NCBI RefSeq assembly: GCF_002775205.1
Contig: NC_036458.1
Coordinates: forward strand, 4,432,560 to 4,496,559
Direction: 5' to 3'
Length of the DNA stretch: 64,000 nucleotides
From: Xiphophorus maculatus
Lineage: Eukaryota; Chordata; Actinopteri; Cyprinodontiformes; Poeciliidae
The first letter of the stretch is position 1; every line of letters begins with the position of its first letter. A program made the translations under genes and the position numbers. The notes below the pieces were generated by a model that saw only the letters and a list, made by a program, of their open reading frames with translations, was not told where the DNA came from and searched no databases. Below, piece by piece: positions 1 to 11,945 of the stretch.

Positions 1-3000
1 GTCCTCATCGCCAGCTCTGCGTTTCCGTTTGGCTGCAAGGCCTTTCTTTTTTTTTTTGAAAGGCTGCTCTTTTATTCTCACCTGCAAGAAAAGCCTTTTA
101 GTACTTGTTGCAAATTGCTTCACTGGAAGAACACCAAGTATTTTTTGTCTAGTTTCTACTGCAAATATCCTAGTACACTGGAAATAAGGCAAAACTAACT
201 TACAAGTAACTTTTCAGCAACACATAGAAGCTTGTCTTAAGTCAATAATGCCTTAATATTCAATGAAAAAGTACTAGTTCCATTGGCAGATTATTTCATT
301 TATGTCACCATCGACAACAGACACTACGCTGTTACCTAGCAACACCAGCCAAGCCCAGGCCGTCACCTAGCAACCAAATTCTAGTTCCACTGGCAGATTA
401 CTTCACTTATTCAATTCAATTTAAAAATACTTCAACCAGTCCCAAAGGAAAATTAAATAAGACATTTTCCAAAGTTTTAAGTCAAATAATCTGCCAGTGG
501 AACCAGAACTTTATCATCAATATTCATTCATCATTACTTAAACAAGCTCCTATATCTTGCTGAAAATTGACTTCTACATTAGTTGTTTTTATTTACATTG
601 TACTGAGATATTTGTGATTTTGCAGTGTTGTAAAGTGTAAATAAACCAAACATAATATTATTTTATATCTAAATACCCAGTCTATGTTGTCAAGCCAGTT
701 GTCTCTAATTTGTGTTTCCTTTTTGATGAAATAGTTTCCCTCGGAGTCAAAGTGTCCTTCTTGCATCTCTTCTTCCAGATTAAAAGGCGTAATGGAAACT
801 CCTTCGTCGTAGTCAATTGTCGCTCCTTCTTGGCCTAAAAAACAAAGTTTCCATTGACAAATCAAACAAATTCCAACTATTTTTCTATAAGTTAAAGCAT
901 AACCTTGCTTTTAATAAACTAAAACAATTTAATTAATTTAAGTTTATTTCATAGGAACAGACACAAATCAACACAGACAAACTGAACAAAACAGCAACCC
1001 CATGTTTGCATCATAATGCTTATAGCAGAAGTTAATTCACAGCACTTGTCTCTAGATGGGTTTTATAAACAGTACATCTAAAAACCAATAGAAATTGAAA
1101 TAATAATTATTTAAAATAGAAGAATGAAGCATACAGTGTTTTGCAAAGTTGCAAAAACTACATCATGTGATTTTATATGATCAAGACAAAGCAGTGGATA
1201 ATATTGAAAGGGATGGAAATGATAGCTGGTTTTCAGTTAGCATATTTTCCGCTAATATGCTAACAATAACAGAGCTAATTTTTGGCTTAGTTAATGTTAT
1301 GATGCTAACTTTGAAAACGTTTAGCGTACTTAGCTTCTCCCAAATAAATTTTTCTGGGTAAATCGTAAAGCACTAATTTACTTGGTTCTTTTGATGTACA
1401 AAATAAAATATAAATGAATCAAATTGAAGACAAGACATTACTAGTCAACACAACAGGTCAATGGCAGTTAGCTGAAGGGATGCTATTAGCTTCCTATGTA
1501 TCATGGTCAGTCTTTTATTGTTTTCAGCTTTCGCACTTCTAATAAATTCAATGATGGTTTAGCACTTTAGCATTAGCAGAAGTAGTGTTTCTCATTAGTG
1601 CTTTGGTGTTAACTTTTTAGTTAGCAATAGCAGTGGGTGATGTGGACTTAAAGTATTTTTGCAATATTTTGTGGGATATTTTATTCATAAAAGGTACGGC
1701 TTCCACTGGCAGATTATTTCACATATAGCAAGACATTTTTCCATGCTACAAGTGAAATAATCTGCCAGTGGAACTAAAACTGAGTTGCTAGGTAACGGGC
1801 TAGGCTTGGCTGAGGTGGAACTAGAAATCTTTCACCAATATTAAGGAATTCTTTTCTAAACAAGCTCCTATATCTTGCTGAAAAGTTACTTGTAAGTTAG
1901 TTTTGTTTTATTTCAGGTGTGCCAAGAGCTAAAAACTAGACCAAAAATACTTTGTAAGATTTTGTGTTTTTGCAGTGTTGGACTCTATTTAATAATTAGG
2001 TGATGTTTAAAAGCAATTACTTGCACTAGATTTTATTTAGGGGTAGCAAAGTCAGAGGGGATGAATATAAACGCTTTGTAACACATAAAACAGTTTTATT
2101 CATAAGAAATTTGGTTTTCTTTCCACTCTGACATGATGCTCCATTACATAAAATCCACTTACATTTGTACAAAAATATGTGTAAAAACTGAAGTGCTTGG
2201 AAATAATTTTGTAAAAATTTCATTTAAAATATTCAACAGCACCTACCCTCCACATCATCAGTGTCGAGAATATTGTATTTGCTGCTCTCTGCGCCGTCGC
2301 CGTCGTCCTCTTCATCGCTGTCCAGGGAGTGTTTACCTTTAAATCTGGAGCCTGGTCCACTGACGGCCTCAAAGTTCTGCTTCACCTGGGGGAGAAAAGC
2401 ACAAAAACAATTGTTTTATGAAAGAAAAACATCCAGGTTAGCTTATTTATGAAGCACATTAAATACCTGCCAAAGAATCATGAAGCTAAAATAGGAGAGT
2501 TGTTCATTTTTCAGGTGATCAGAACAGAGCGGTTTTTAACTCGTCTTTTCCACTGCGGTAAACAAGCAGGAGTATCATATTTCTTACGCTCAGTCAAGCG
2601 AAACAATTTAAAATTCCTTTCCATCGTGTAAAATGTAACATGAACAGCTTCATTAGGCTGTAAGCGGTTTGGCTTCCAGTCAGACAGACATTCAAGTTCT
2701 GTTAACTGAAAGCTAAGTTTAGACATGCCCGTAAATAGACTAAGCCACACATCAGATTTACAGCCACAGAGAAATCTGATATAAATTCACTGTGGTGTAT
2801 AGTATTGCGCAAAAGTTTTAAAGCTCTCAAATTTATTTTTAATTTTTTACTTTGATTTTACAGAGGCAACAGCTCTCTAGACGGTTTTTGACCGTTTTCT
2901 TTTCAAATTATTTTCTGTTCAGATCTTCTACTTCTGTTCAGTTCTTCTACTTGACATTAAGAGAATGGTGGAAATGTATCCCTTGCTATATATTTGTACA

Positions 3001-3580
3001 TTTTTAAAGAAAATTGATCCAATCACTGAACCTTGAGGTACTCCATATAAGCAAGTCAGGTGCGTGAGGAAGATTTATTAATATGAATAAACTGGAATCT
3101 GATCAGAACAGACACACGACCACTAAATGATCATTATCGACCTTCTGAACCCTGACCAAAAATATTTTAAAGAATAAATGCTTCCTCAAATGGTGAGCCG
3201 GAATTTCATTTTACTTCTCATATTACCAAATACAATCGTTTTTCACATTATCTGACATCACCATAGTAATTCTCATTGTAAAGCACGCAGTTTTAGTGAA
3301 ACATGCAAGAATTTGATAAATAAATTTATTTTCAACATGTTTAGGATTATTTAACCAATCTGACCAGTTTTTTATTAATATAGCTCGTAGTCTGCTTCAA
3401 ATAAACACAACTTATCCTGCTATGTTAAGCAGTGTGTTAGCAAATAGTTCGCTGGATACCGCCAGAATAACGCTCTAATCTGTAATAGTCATTTAAAAGA
3501 AGCACCTTTTTACTCAGGCCGTCATCTTCCAGGTCCAGCTCCCCGTTTCCGTCCTCAAATGTGACTTTTCTTTTCGACAT
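1..3580 (-). CDS. cd2bp2: CD2 cytoplasmic tail-binding protein 2, 5' part (partial)
   Basis: Four coding exons read on the minus strand: 3580-3506, 2385-2247, 834-677 and 81 to beyond the left edge. All junctions are GT/AG and the phases join (0, 1, 0), giving 151 residues from Met. Exon 1 starts MSKRKVTF. Exon 2 carries PGSRFKGKHSLDSDEE, a family signature. Exon 3 carries ITPFNLEEEMQEGHFD and RDNWLDNIDW. Exon 4 opens VRIKEQPF and then runs into a Lys-rich stretch encoded by an 11-A tract. The family protein is a U5 snRNP (tri-snRNP assembly) component that also binds the CD2 tail through a C-terminal GYF domain. That domain would lie left of the window, so it is not seen. The introns hold repeats (see the MITE entries). 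CTTCTGTAG just before the ATG could be an acceptor from a 5'-UTR intron. Identity is firm; the 3' half is missing only because the window ends. Confidence 0.93.
95..585. repeat. Palindromic MITE copy with paired X-box-like motifs (cd2bp2 intron 3)
   Basis: Member of a family that recurs across the window. Its outer arms carry AGTATTTTTTGTCTAGTTT, AAAACTAACTTACAAGTAAC, a 'tactagttcca..tggcagattattt' segment and their inverted counterparts (ataatctgccagtgg; caagctcctatatcttgctg). Between the arms sit GTTACCTAGCAAC at 331-343 and GTCACCTAGCAAC at 362-374. No coding potential. The superfamily is not identified from sequence. Confidence 0.75.
1675..1990. repeat. Palindromic MITE copy (cd2bp2 intron 2)
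   Basis: Short copy of the same palindromic family. It holds ccactggcagattatttcac, the inverted gtgaaataatctgccagtgg, one GTTGCTAGGTAAC motif at 1784-1796, and the right terminus that ends in ...AAGATTTTGTGTTTTTGCAGTG. The left outer arm is missing. Confidence 0.75.
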
Positions 3581-5400
3581 GGCGCTACAGAAGGATATAA
3601 GGAGACTCCTTTACTACTGCAGCGCAGCTTAAAGGTGAGTTAAATCATCAGTGGATTTATAAATTAAACATACAGCTTGACGCTACAACGTTAGCAACGT
3701 TAGCTCAAAATAAAAAACAACACAGCGCATGGAGAGCATGTGAAGCGTAAATCAAACACTTTTTAGAGATTAAAAGCCGCTAAGAGCTTAAATATTAGAT
3801 GTACACCAAATTTAAAACGTATGTTTGGGAATTACACCTAATGAATTAATAAATATATAAAGAATGGTAAGAACCTGATGAAAATAGTTCGTTTTCGTTT
3901 CCTCTTCGTTGCACCTTGACATTGCTCAACAAAACAGACCTGACCCACTATCGCCCCCTTCTGGAAAGGAGTGCAAATAAAACACAACTGTAAAGCTCCC
4001 AGCAAGTAAAATCCAGATCAACATTTTTTAAACTAACTAACATTTGAAGAAATATGGATTGGATGATTGCACCTTGAAAGTTTATTTTTGTAAATCCTAG
4101 TGTGACATTTGTGAAATCTTTTATTTATTCTGAAAAAAAAGACCATGTCTGTAGTAATTTTGGTACCGTGTTTGGGTTTAATCAATATTCATCAATTCCG
4201 GTGAAGACTGGACTCAATTACTATGTAGTGATTGCAGTCTTTTTTAAACAAAGTTTTTATTTTATTCATTTTATTCTAACTGAAGAAGACAAGGAATGGG
4301 TAGTATTTATTTGTTTATTTACTTTGCCAATGTATTCAAATTGTAACTGCATAGAAAAAAAGTTTTATTCAGTAGTCAGTTAGTTACCCTGCTATCACTG
4401 GGTACTGGGTTATTCTACACAGAAAGTAAAAATTAAAATAAATTAAAATGATCTAATTTATTTAATTATTATTTATTATTTTTAATACTGTGATTACTAA
4501 TATTTATTATTCATATTATCATCAAGTATTATTATTATTATGAATAACAACAATTATTGTTACTATAATTATTATTTCTATGTTTATCTACCATATCCTT
4601 GTAACTTCTTGATGCCAAAAAACTTTTGTTCTCTTTTTAAATTTTTTTTACTTCCCTAAAATTAACAAAAGATGTTCTATGTAACATTTACTGATATCTA
4701 TTTTAATAACTTTTTTTGATAATTAAACATTTATAATTTAATGACCAATTAAAACAATTTTTTTTTCCTCCTACATACCATCACTGACATTTTCTTAATT
4801 ATTCAACTTTGAAAAAAATAAAATGAAACGCATTTTATGATGTGGGCTAGTTTTACTTACTGCATTTGAAAAATATTTTTTTTCAGACGAGTGGGTTAAG
4901 AAAAGTTTTAACTCACTCATGGAAAAAAATTGTCGCAAAATATGTAGGTAAGTGGTAGAAAGCAAAATGCACTGAAATATTTTTATTTTAAAAATAAAAA
5001 CTAAAGACAGGTGACTCAGCCCTGAAGTCTTAACACATCATGGAGGCCCATAACAAAAATAACCACATTTCCCAGAGGTCAGTGAATGTCTCTCTGCTTG
5101 CTTTCAGCATAAATACATATTAACGCATCTCTGTGTAACTCCCTGAAGAATCAACCACCTACATGAATCATAAATAAACTTAAAGGAGGAAGTGAGAGAG
5201 AAAACTAACAGCGGTTAGCATCTCACTTCCAGATGACGCTTCTCGTCATAAGTTACATTTAAATTTTTTTTTTTTAGTTACTTGGTTCAGCCGCGTCCAA
5301 ACCCATCAGCTCAAAGCAGACTATACTGTGTCAGGGTATTGTTACCAGGAAGTGGGTCGGGTTATTTATATTTCAACGCCGTCCCCTCGTCCTCGTGAGA
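3581..5400. other. Intergenic region between divergent cd2bp2 and PHETA-like genes
   Basis: About 1.8 kb separates the start of cd2bp2 (minus) from the first-exon region of the PHETA-like gene (plus). The stretch is AT-rich with long runs of TTATT/AATAA near 4430-4580. It must hold the cd2bp2 promoter (just right of 3580) and probably that of the plus-strand gene near 5.3 kb. No TATA box or recognisable gene was found; the open frame at 4102-4383 looks like chance. Confidence 0.5.
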
Positions 5401-5595
5401 GAACCAGTGTTAGTAACCTGAAACTAAATATTCAAGCGTTGTCTGGTTCTGCTTGAGTCGGCCAGCTGGGAAACAACTGGTTTTGACTTTATCAAGCGAC
5501 AGGATGGAAAAGAAAGAGAGAAAAATATTAATTAATTGAGTGTAGAGAGGCTGAGAGAGCGAGTTGACCCAGCGGGAGATTCAGCCCTGACAGAG
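5400..5595 (+). other. Probable noncoding first exon of the PHETA-like gene
   Basis: A relatively GC-rich stretch ends in a good donor (CAGAG|GTAAGT, exon end 5595). The next plausible exon begins after TTTTAG at 6672, eight bases before the ATG of the downstream gene. The exon's 5' limit is not visible and is set here only approximately. Inference from splice signals and position, without transcript evidence. Confidence 0.5.
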
Positions 5596-5704
5596 GTAAG
5601 TCTGAGTCACTGTTTATCATTTTCTCTCTGTTCCAAACGAAGGAAAACTGGATTAACGCCAAGATTATTTCTATTTTTCTCCTCTTTTTAAACTTTTGTG
5701 GAAA

Positions 5705-6530
5705 CTAGGGTGCAACTATGAGGATTATTTTAGCTATCGGTTAATTTTTCTATTATCAGTCTTGACGATTAATCAATTCATCGGATAAAAAAATTGGCGC
5801 AGATATTTTTTACTTTATTAGAAATACAAAAAAATTAATACAATTGCTTTTAAAATAAGAAAATATACATTTTATTGCTTGTAGCATTCCTTTAGTGAGC
5901 CAAACCGTCACCAAAGAAAGAAACGGATTACGCTAAGATTATTTCTATCTTTCTAATTTTTTTTAACTAGTGTTATTTTAGTTATCAGTTAATCAGTCAC
6001 CAATTCTGAAACCAGTAATCAGAGGAAGGTAAACAAAAACTGTACTCAAGTAAGAGTAGTAATGCTTCAACATATCTTTACTCAAGTAAAAGTAAAAAAG
6101 TACTCAAGTGCTGAGTAACTGATCAAATTATCAATAACTTAATATTTACAAATTGCATCAACAAGTGGACCAAAACATAAAGGTAAGTGGAAAATTTGGT
6201 ATTTTAAGAACCAAAATTGCAATTATTCATATGAGTAACAAAAAATAACACAATTAGGGAAAAGAAAAATTCTCCAATTCTGTTTCTTTCAATAAAAATC
6301 TTATAAACTTTAACAAAAACTGCAGGTGTGTGTCTGTCTGGTGAATTTTTGGTTAAAACAAATCCAGAAATTTAACTCAATTAAGAGTAGAGATACTTCA
6401 TAATAAAATTAAGTAAAAGTCTAAAGTACAGTTTAGTAAAAATACTCCAAAAAGTAAATTTTTTCGAAAAGGTTACTCGAGTAAATGTAATTAAGTAAAT
6501 GTAACTAGTTATTACCCAACTCTGGGTGAA
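5705..6530. repeat. Interspersed repeats in the 5'-UTR intron
   Basis: 5705-5800 is a copy of the 'gattaatc' family also seen in the tbc1d10b introns. 6030-6530 is a second family, bounded by 'tactcaagtaaaagtaaaa' on the left and 'gtaaatgtaactag..ttacccaactctg' on the right. A related copy lies at 58770-59110 and shares 'ggtaagtggaaa.ttttggtatttta' and 'gtgtctgtctggtgaatttttg'. Neither is coding. Confidence 0.65.
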
Positions 6531-6680
6531 GATAAATCAGATTAACTTGTTTGTTGCTTTTATCGAGGCTTAACGGTGTTACATTAGCAGGAATTTAAAA
6601 ATCTGCCCTTATAACTGTAAATGTTTGATTTTTCAGCAGTTCAGTGATTTATAAATGTATTTTGTGTTTTAGGAGTCAGA

Positions 6681-8442
6681 ATGAAGTTGCATGAAAAGAT
6701 TCTGACCCGTTTCCTGTCATGCACGTCTCCAGTGGATAAGGAGGGATATCTCTACAAAAAGGTTCAGGAAAGCAATCAAACACAAACCTCCGATTTTGAT
6801 TATTTGAAAAAAGATTTAATTTCTTTTCTTTACCAATTTAACAGAAGGAGAGAAATGCTACTTACTACAGGCGGTGGTTTGTGCTGAAAGCCAACCTGCT
6901 GTTCTACCAGGAGCGTCCGGCTGATCGTCACCTTCTGGGCGTCATCGTGTTGGAGGGCTGCACGGTCCAGATGTTGGACTCTGACGGGTTTTTCCCCTTC
7001 GCCCTCCAGTTTGGGTCCGGACTCAAAACCTACAGGTTTGCCGCCGGAGACGCTCAGACTCAGGGGCGCTGGGTTAAAGCGCTCTTCCTGGCCAGCCACT
7101 CTTACCTCTCCAGTCTGCTGAGAGTCCTGGGGAGGCAGTATGAAGGTGTGTCTGTAGATATATTGTGTTCTTTATTATAATTTTTTGGATTAAATACTTC
7201 AAAAACACAAAATCGTACAAAAAATGTGGGTCTAGTTTCTGCTGTGAATATTTTAGTACACTTGAAATAAGGCAAAGCTAACTTACAAGTAACTCTTCAG
7301 CAATATAAGATGTTGTTTTAATTCAATAATTTCTTAGCATTTCTAGTTTTACTCAAGTAACTGAAAGAATTGATAATCAATATTAATATTGATGAAATAG
7401 TACTTATTCCACTGGCAGATTGTCACTTATAGAAGAGCTCTTAGTGGAACTAGTGCAGTTTTATCAATGCTAAGGAATTAATGACTTAAAACAAGCTCCT
7501 ATATCTTCATAAAAAGTTACTTGCAAGACAGTTTTGTCTTATTTGTCTTGCAAATGCGCAATTATACAACTGTGTATAATTGCGCACAATTGTCTTGTTG
7601 GTTGTGGCAGAGGCTCCACTTCTGCTTTTCAAAGATGTACAGTTGTATTATTGCGCATTTGTTTGCAGCCATTTTCCTGTGCGAGTTTAAACACTGATTT
7701 GGGGGCGTGGCCAGCAGAAACGTATTTGGATTTAAAGTGACACGACGCCCTAAAACAGCTCAAGATAGGCATTGCTGAACATTCTTCTCTAAGAATGATT
7801 TTATGCAAAAAAAAAAAAAAAGATAATTATGTTTTGTAGACATCATAGAGCTGCCCTAACCTGTTCAAGTTACATAACAAGTCACCTTTAAAATTTGTTT
7901 CTTGATCTGAAACTGATCTAAGAAGTTGTGCTGCTATTTCCAAACATGACTAAAAATGAGCACTAATAAAACTCTTGCTACACATCTTTAAAACACGTAA
8001 AGCAACAACTTTTAACTTGTTTCTTCTTGTTCCTGCAGAAGCTAAACAGCAACAGGACTCTACCAACTCCTCCTCCTCGTTCAAATCCCTCAGTCCGCCC
8101 ACCAACAGCCTCCTGGTTCCAACACTGGCACCATTTTCACTTGTCAGGGAGGGGAGGAGCTTCAGCGCCAGCGCTGCTCTACCGCCACCATCAATGCCTA
8201 CTAAAATGGCTGCCAAAAAGTCGCCCAAAAAGTGGCCGAGGAGAAACGCTCACGTGACGCCCCTCAACGGACCGGCGCCGCTGTACGGCGAATGGCCTCT
8301 GGTGGGGTCCGACCCGCTCGTGGAGTTCAGTAAACTTCATGATTTTTATGGGCAGGAGGTTCAAAAAGCAAGAGAGGAGTGGCTGAGGAGTCGACAAACA
8401 GAAAAGGAGCAAAGTGAGAAAGATCTAATCGATCTGGGCTGA
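6681..8442 (+). CDS. Sesquipedalian/PHETA-family PH-domain protein
   Basis: Three coding exons, 6681-6761, 6845-7145 and 8039-8442, with GT/AG junctions and consistent phases (0, 1), give 261 residues. The start MKLHEKILTRF matches the family's MKLNERS-type opening, and the ATG lies eight bases after an acceptor. Residues ~18-120 form a PH domain: EGYLYKK, then YYRRWFVLKANLLFYQE, LLGVIVLEGCTV, and a closing helix with RWVKALFLASHSYLSSLLR. A Ser/Pro-rich linker follows. Near residues 223-240 is FSKLHDFYGQEVQKAREEW, the 'F&H' motif by which PHETA1/2 bind the inositol phosphatase OCRL. Known family role: endosome-to-Golgi and recycling traffic. Length is close to PHETA1/2 (about 250-260). The linker and tail (ending LIDLG) differ from the mammalian pair, so this could be a fish-specific third paralog; no symbol is given. 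Confidence 0.88.
7205..7560. repeat. Palindromic MITE copy in PHETA-like intron
   Basis: Begins aaacacaaaatcgtac and ends with gttacttgcaagacagttttgtcttattt. It carries ttccactggcagatt internally and gctcctatatctt in the right arm, as in the other copies. It lacks the paired GTTGCTAGGTAAC motifs. Confidence 0.7.
7590..7900. repeat. Interspersed repeat, unknown family ('gggggcgtggccagcag')
   Basis: Shares about 300 bp of recognisable order with 30280-30560: cttctgcttttcaaag, gcgcatttgtttgcagcc, gggcgtggccagcag, atttggatttaaagtgaca, ccctaaaacagctca, and a tail with tctaagaat.attttgtgcaaaa and cctgttca. A third, tail-only copy is at 37735-37800. No open frame of interest. Confidence 0.6.
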
Positions 8443-8916
8443 AGGAAAGGCGTTTAAAGGGAACTGAGATGAAGTTATTCAGACAGGAACTGGAACATTG
8501 TGAGTCATTCTGCTCTGACTTTCACAGAGTTTGAGGCTCAGTTACTCATTTAAAATGTTTTATTTGTTTATAACAAAGTGATATTTTCCTGATCTCACTT
8601 AAAGAAAAAATAGAAATGTATTAAAAAAAGGTTCTGATCCCCTTCTGAGTGAATTTGAACCCCTGCTCTCTTCAGATTAACCAAATTTGTGTCATAATTT
8701 TTGGTTATGCTGCTATTATTTTAAAGACATTAATAAATGTTTCCCAAGGTCGTCAAAGGTCAACCAGCCAGTCCACATTTACAGAATGGAAAAAAAAAAG
8801 TTCAACTGTGCTACATTTTTGTTTGTGCCATTATTTCCAGAGGTCAAATGAATGTTTATTTATATAACACATGTAAAGCACTTGATGATAATTACATCAT
8901 AGATAGATAAATGATC

Positions 8917-8922
8917 AATAAA
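8917..8922 (+). terminator. Candidate poly(A) signal of the PHETA-like gene
   Basis: AATAAA about 475 bp after the stop codon, the first clear canonical signal downstream on this strand. It would give a 3' UTR of roughly 0.5 kb. Confidence 0.5.
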
Positions 8923-8939
8923 ATTGAGCTTAAAAACAA

Positions 8940-9916
8940 AAAAATATACCAAAAAATTACAATAAGACACCAAGAAATTAATAAAATGAATAGAAACTTT
9001 AGAGTTGCAGAAATTTCCCAAAAACTCAAATCAATAAAGTTAGGTTTTTTTTCTCCTTTTATTTATTTTTTGAACTGTTATTAGGTCACCGCACATCAAC
9101 CTGCTCCTCCTTCTCACATTAACAAAATAAGACTAACCTGGTATAAATTAATTGTGCAGTTAATAGACAACAAATTGGTTTGATTATGTTCATTTAGACC
9201 GACTCGTTGACCTTTGAGGACCTCTGGAAACATTTATTAATATCTTTAAAATGATAGCAGCACAAATTAATATTTTTGCTGCAGTTTAAAAATTTAAAAA
9301 TGATTTCTTTGCTGGAAGTTTTTTTTTTTCAGTATTTAACAACAGATATAAAATATGTTTAGTTGTTTAAAAAATAACAATAAAGTAAATTAGTTTGCTT
9401 AATCCAGGCTTTCATTATCAATTTACTGAAAATCAATAGTTTGTTTTGAAAATTTAATTAATGTAAATGGTAATTCTAACTTGCTGTTTTGTGAAAGGTT
9501 TGGTGCAAAATTTACTTCTGAGGGGGAAGACAAGACAATTGAATTACAAAATGCTTTATTTAACATGTTTCTATCCACAAAGAGTCCTGGTGGGAGGTGA
9601 TGCCCTCGGCAGCAGGGTTCTCCAGTAGCAGTCAGTCTTCCAACCAATTGTAAAAGGTCTCTGACTGAAGACTCGTGCTATATAGCACTCTCATTACTGT
9701 TACAACATGCTAACAGCTCACTCTTTTGGAGGAGGGACAATATTTCTCAGTACCATGTTCTGGTTGACGACGTCAAGTGTTGGCAAGCACTGCTAATCCA
9801 CATCATTTGCTTTTGCAGCTTCTCTATAAATCACTGTGATGCCATACATTCCAAGAAGCATCGTTTGCAGTTCTTTTGGGATTTGGTGTCATAGTTCAAG
9901 TGTTATTTGAGCTTTT
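8940..9916. other. No gene recognised
   Basis: AT-rich sequence, with several runs of A or T, that contains nothing I can identify. Around 9790-9916, and resuming after the SINE at 10140-10240, the minus strand reads protein-like for short stretches (for example MRNHGNEIFPNLEKL) but is broken by stops. It could be a very old retrocopy or transposon fragment. Confidence 0.4.
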
Positions 9917-9931
9917 AAAATGCTAATCAGC

Positions 9932-10125
9932 GGGGCATGCCGTGGTGGCGTAGTGGTTAGCGCGACCCACATTTGGAGGCCTTGAGTCCTCCACGCGGCC
10001 GTCGTGGGTTCGACTCCCGGACCTGACGACATTTGCCGCATGTTTTCCCCCTTTTCCTGTCAGCCTACTGTCATATAAGGGACACTAGAGCCCACAAAAG
10101 ACCCCCTGGAGGGGTAAAATAAAAT
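9932..10125 (+). mobile_element. tRNA-derived SINE, complete, with target-site duplication
   Basis: The head has RNA polymerase III promoter elements: an A-box-like TGGCGTAGTGGTTAGCGC and a B box GGTTCGACTCC. The body reads gacgacatttgccgcatgt and cctgtcagcctact, and the tail is ccccctggaggggtaaaataaaat. It is flanked by a perfect 15-bp direct repeat AAAATGCTAATCAGC (9917-9931 and 10126-10140), which proves insertion by retrotransposition. A second member is at 47211 and a head fragment is at 12928. Confidence 0.92.
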
Positions 10126-10140
10126 AAAATGCTAATCAGC

Positions 10141-11830
10141 TTCTCCAAGTTGGGAAAAATCTCGTTGCCATGGTTGCGCATAATAATGACAATCCGAAAC
10201 ATGAGCTTCCAGCTGCATGGCATCCAAAATCAGTGGAAATAACTGTCCAAATATCCAATATATTGGACAGTTATATTTAAAAAAAAAAAAAAGAACAAAT
10301 CAGAATTAACGTAACAAAGCTGCTCCAACATCCTAGAAAACAAGTCATGCATGGAAAATAATATTTGATATTAATTTAGCCATACACAAACTTAGCTCAG
10401 TACGTAGCTGAAACTGTGTGGAAACTATGAGTAAAATGCTAAAAAGTGACATTTTGGAAGAACTTAAAACTTGCAGTAGATTGTTGCGACCAGCAGGGGG
10501 AGCTGCAGGAGAGAGAACTAAAAACCTGTTGGAACCACCGATTCTCTAAAGTATTTTTTCTTTCTTTATTCACACAATTACACAATACCTTTTAGTTTCT
10601 TATGAGGACAACCATAATTGTACATCTGGAATTAAAACAGATTGAATCGAAGCGGAAGTGAAAAACAAAATAAATCAAGCAGGACATTTTAAAATTAGAT
10701 AAGAACTGAGCGGCTGGAGAAAATAAAATGACAGCAGGTTCTATACATAGCACTGTGCAAAAGTTTCAAAACATGCCTCCTTTACTTATTTCAGACTGTT
10801 TTGTAGTCTTTTTACATTTTCTTCAATCCAAGAAGCCTTAAAACAGTATAAAATGCTTTATTGCAGCAAAATGACCCTAAAAAATGCTAAAAAAAAAAAA
10901 GTTGACTATGGTCTCCCAATAAGGCAAAAAGGTCCCTGATTTAAGAATGATTCTAAAAAATATATATTTCTACATAATAAATCTAATTGAAGCATGATTT
11001 CTTAAATCTAGGTTTATTTTTATCTTTCGAGTAGTAAACCATGACTTCCTGTTTTTCTGTGCTAAAAATATAGAGGTATCAGAAAGTCCCACCATGTTTG
11101 AGGAGGAGCCAAGTTTACATTGATAATGCACAGTGTGGAGGCGGTACAGATGTGGACAGATTCATTTCCTCAGAATAATTAAAATAAATTCATATTTTAA
11201 TTCAGTTATCTCACAATGGAAGAAAAATTAAATCCCTAGCTTTGAGCAACATTAAGAAATTATAGTTTTTGGCTAAATCCATTTTATCGTTTTAAAGTAA
11301 GTGAAGTATTTTTTTATTTATACTTTTTTTTTTTTTTTACATTTAAGATTAGCAACAAAAAAACTTCCTGTTTTCCAGAATTATAAGTATGACACAGAGT
11401 CCATTTTTAGCCATTTGTCACAAGTCTGGACACCCACAGTAAAGATATTTTTTAACAAAGGGGTTAAAAAATATCTTCAAATCTCACTGTCAGAGAACTG
11501 CAGCAGAAAGTGACATCTTGCAGTCAAAAAAAGCCTTTTCAGTCCAATCATTACACATGTAAACTTGGAGTTTGCTTACCCGTAATATGACTTGGATTTA
11601 TGTTTGTCTCACTGTGCTACTTTCTCCTACTACTCTCCAATTTTTCATAATTTCCAGGTATTTTACTTTTTGTTCTTTCGGTTTCTTCCCTTCATTGAAG
11701 CTCAATCTGGTCTGGTATTCTCTTCAGGTGTGTAATGGAAAATTATACATTATAACAAGATTAAAATGGTAAGACGATTTTGTGCCGAGCTCCACAAAAT
11801 CAATAGTGGATAACAATAAAATAAAACTAG
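10141..11830. other. No gene recognised; scattered repeat fragments
   Basis: AT-rich intergenic DNA. It contains 'tagcactgtgcaaaagtttcaaaac' near 10750, a phrase typical of Tc1-like and other fish DNA transposon ends and echoed at 2805. No exons with plausible splice sites were seen. Open frames at 11301-11772 are low-complexity. Confidence 0.4.
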
Positions 11831-11836
11831 AAAAAC

Positions 11837-11945
11837 AAAATTTCTGAAGAAATTTAGCCGGGGCCTGCCAAGGCGCGCCCGTCTGGTTTGTGCCCGGCGT
11901 CGTCACGCTACAAATTGGCATCGACGCTAAAGGATGCTGCAATGT
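11837..11945 (+). repeat. Solitary diverged copy of array module B
   Basis: Reads gaagaaatttagccggggcctgccaaggcgcg and then gcccggcgtcgtcacgc and catcgacgctaaag. This is the same as the GC-rich module inside the large array (13567, 16118, 19277, 23806, 26437) but with more substitutions, and without neighbouring 129-bp monomers. It lies 1.5 kb outside the array. Confidence 0.8.

Noticed and set aside
4102..4383. 93-codon plus-strand frame between cd2bp2 and the PHETA-like gene
   Set aside because: AT-rich composition, no splice or family signals; consistent with chance.
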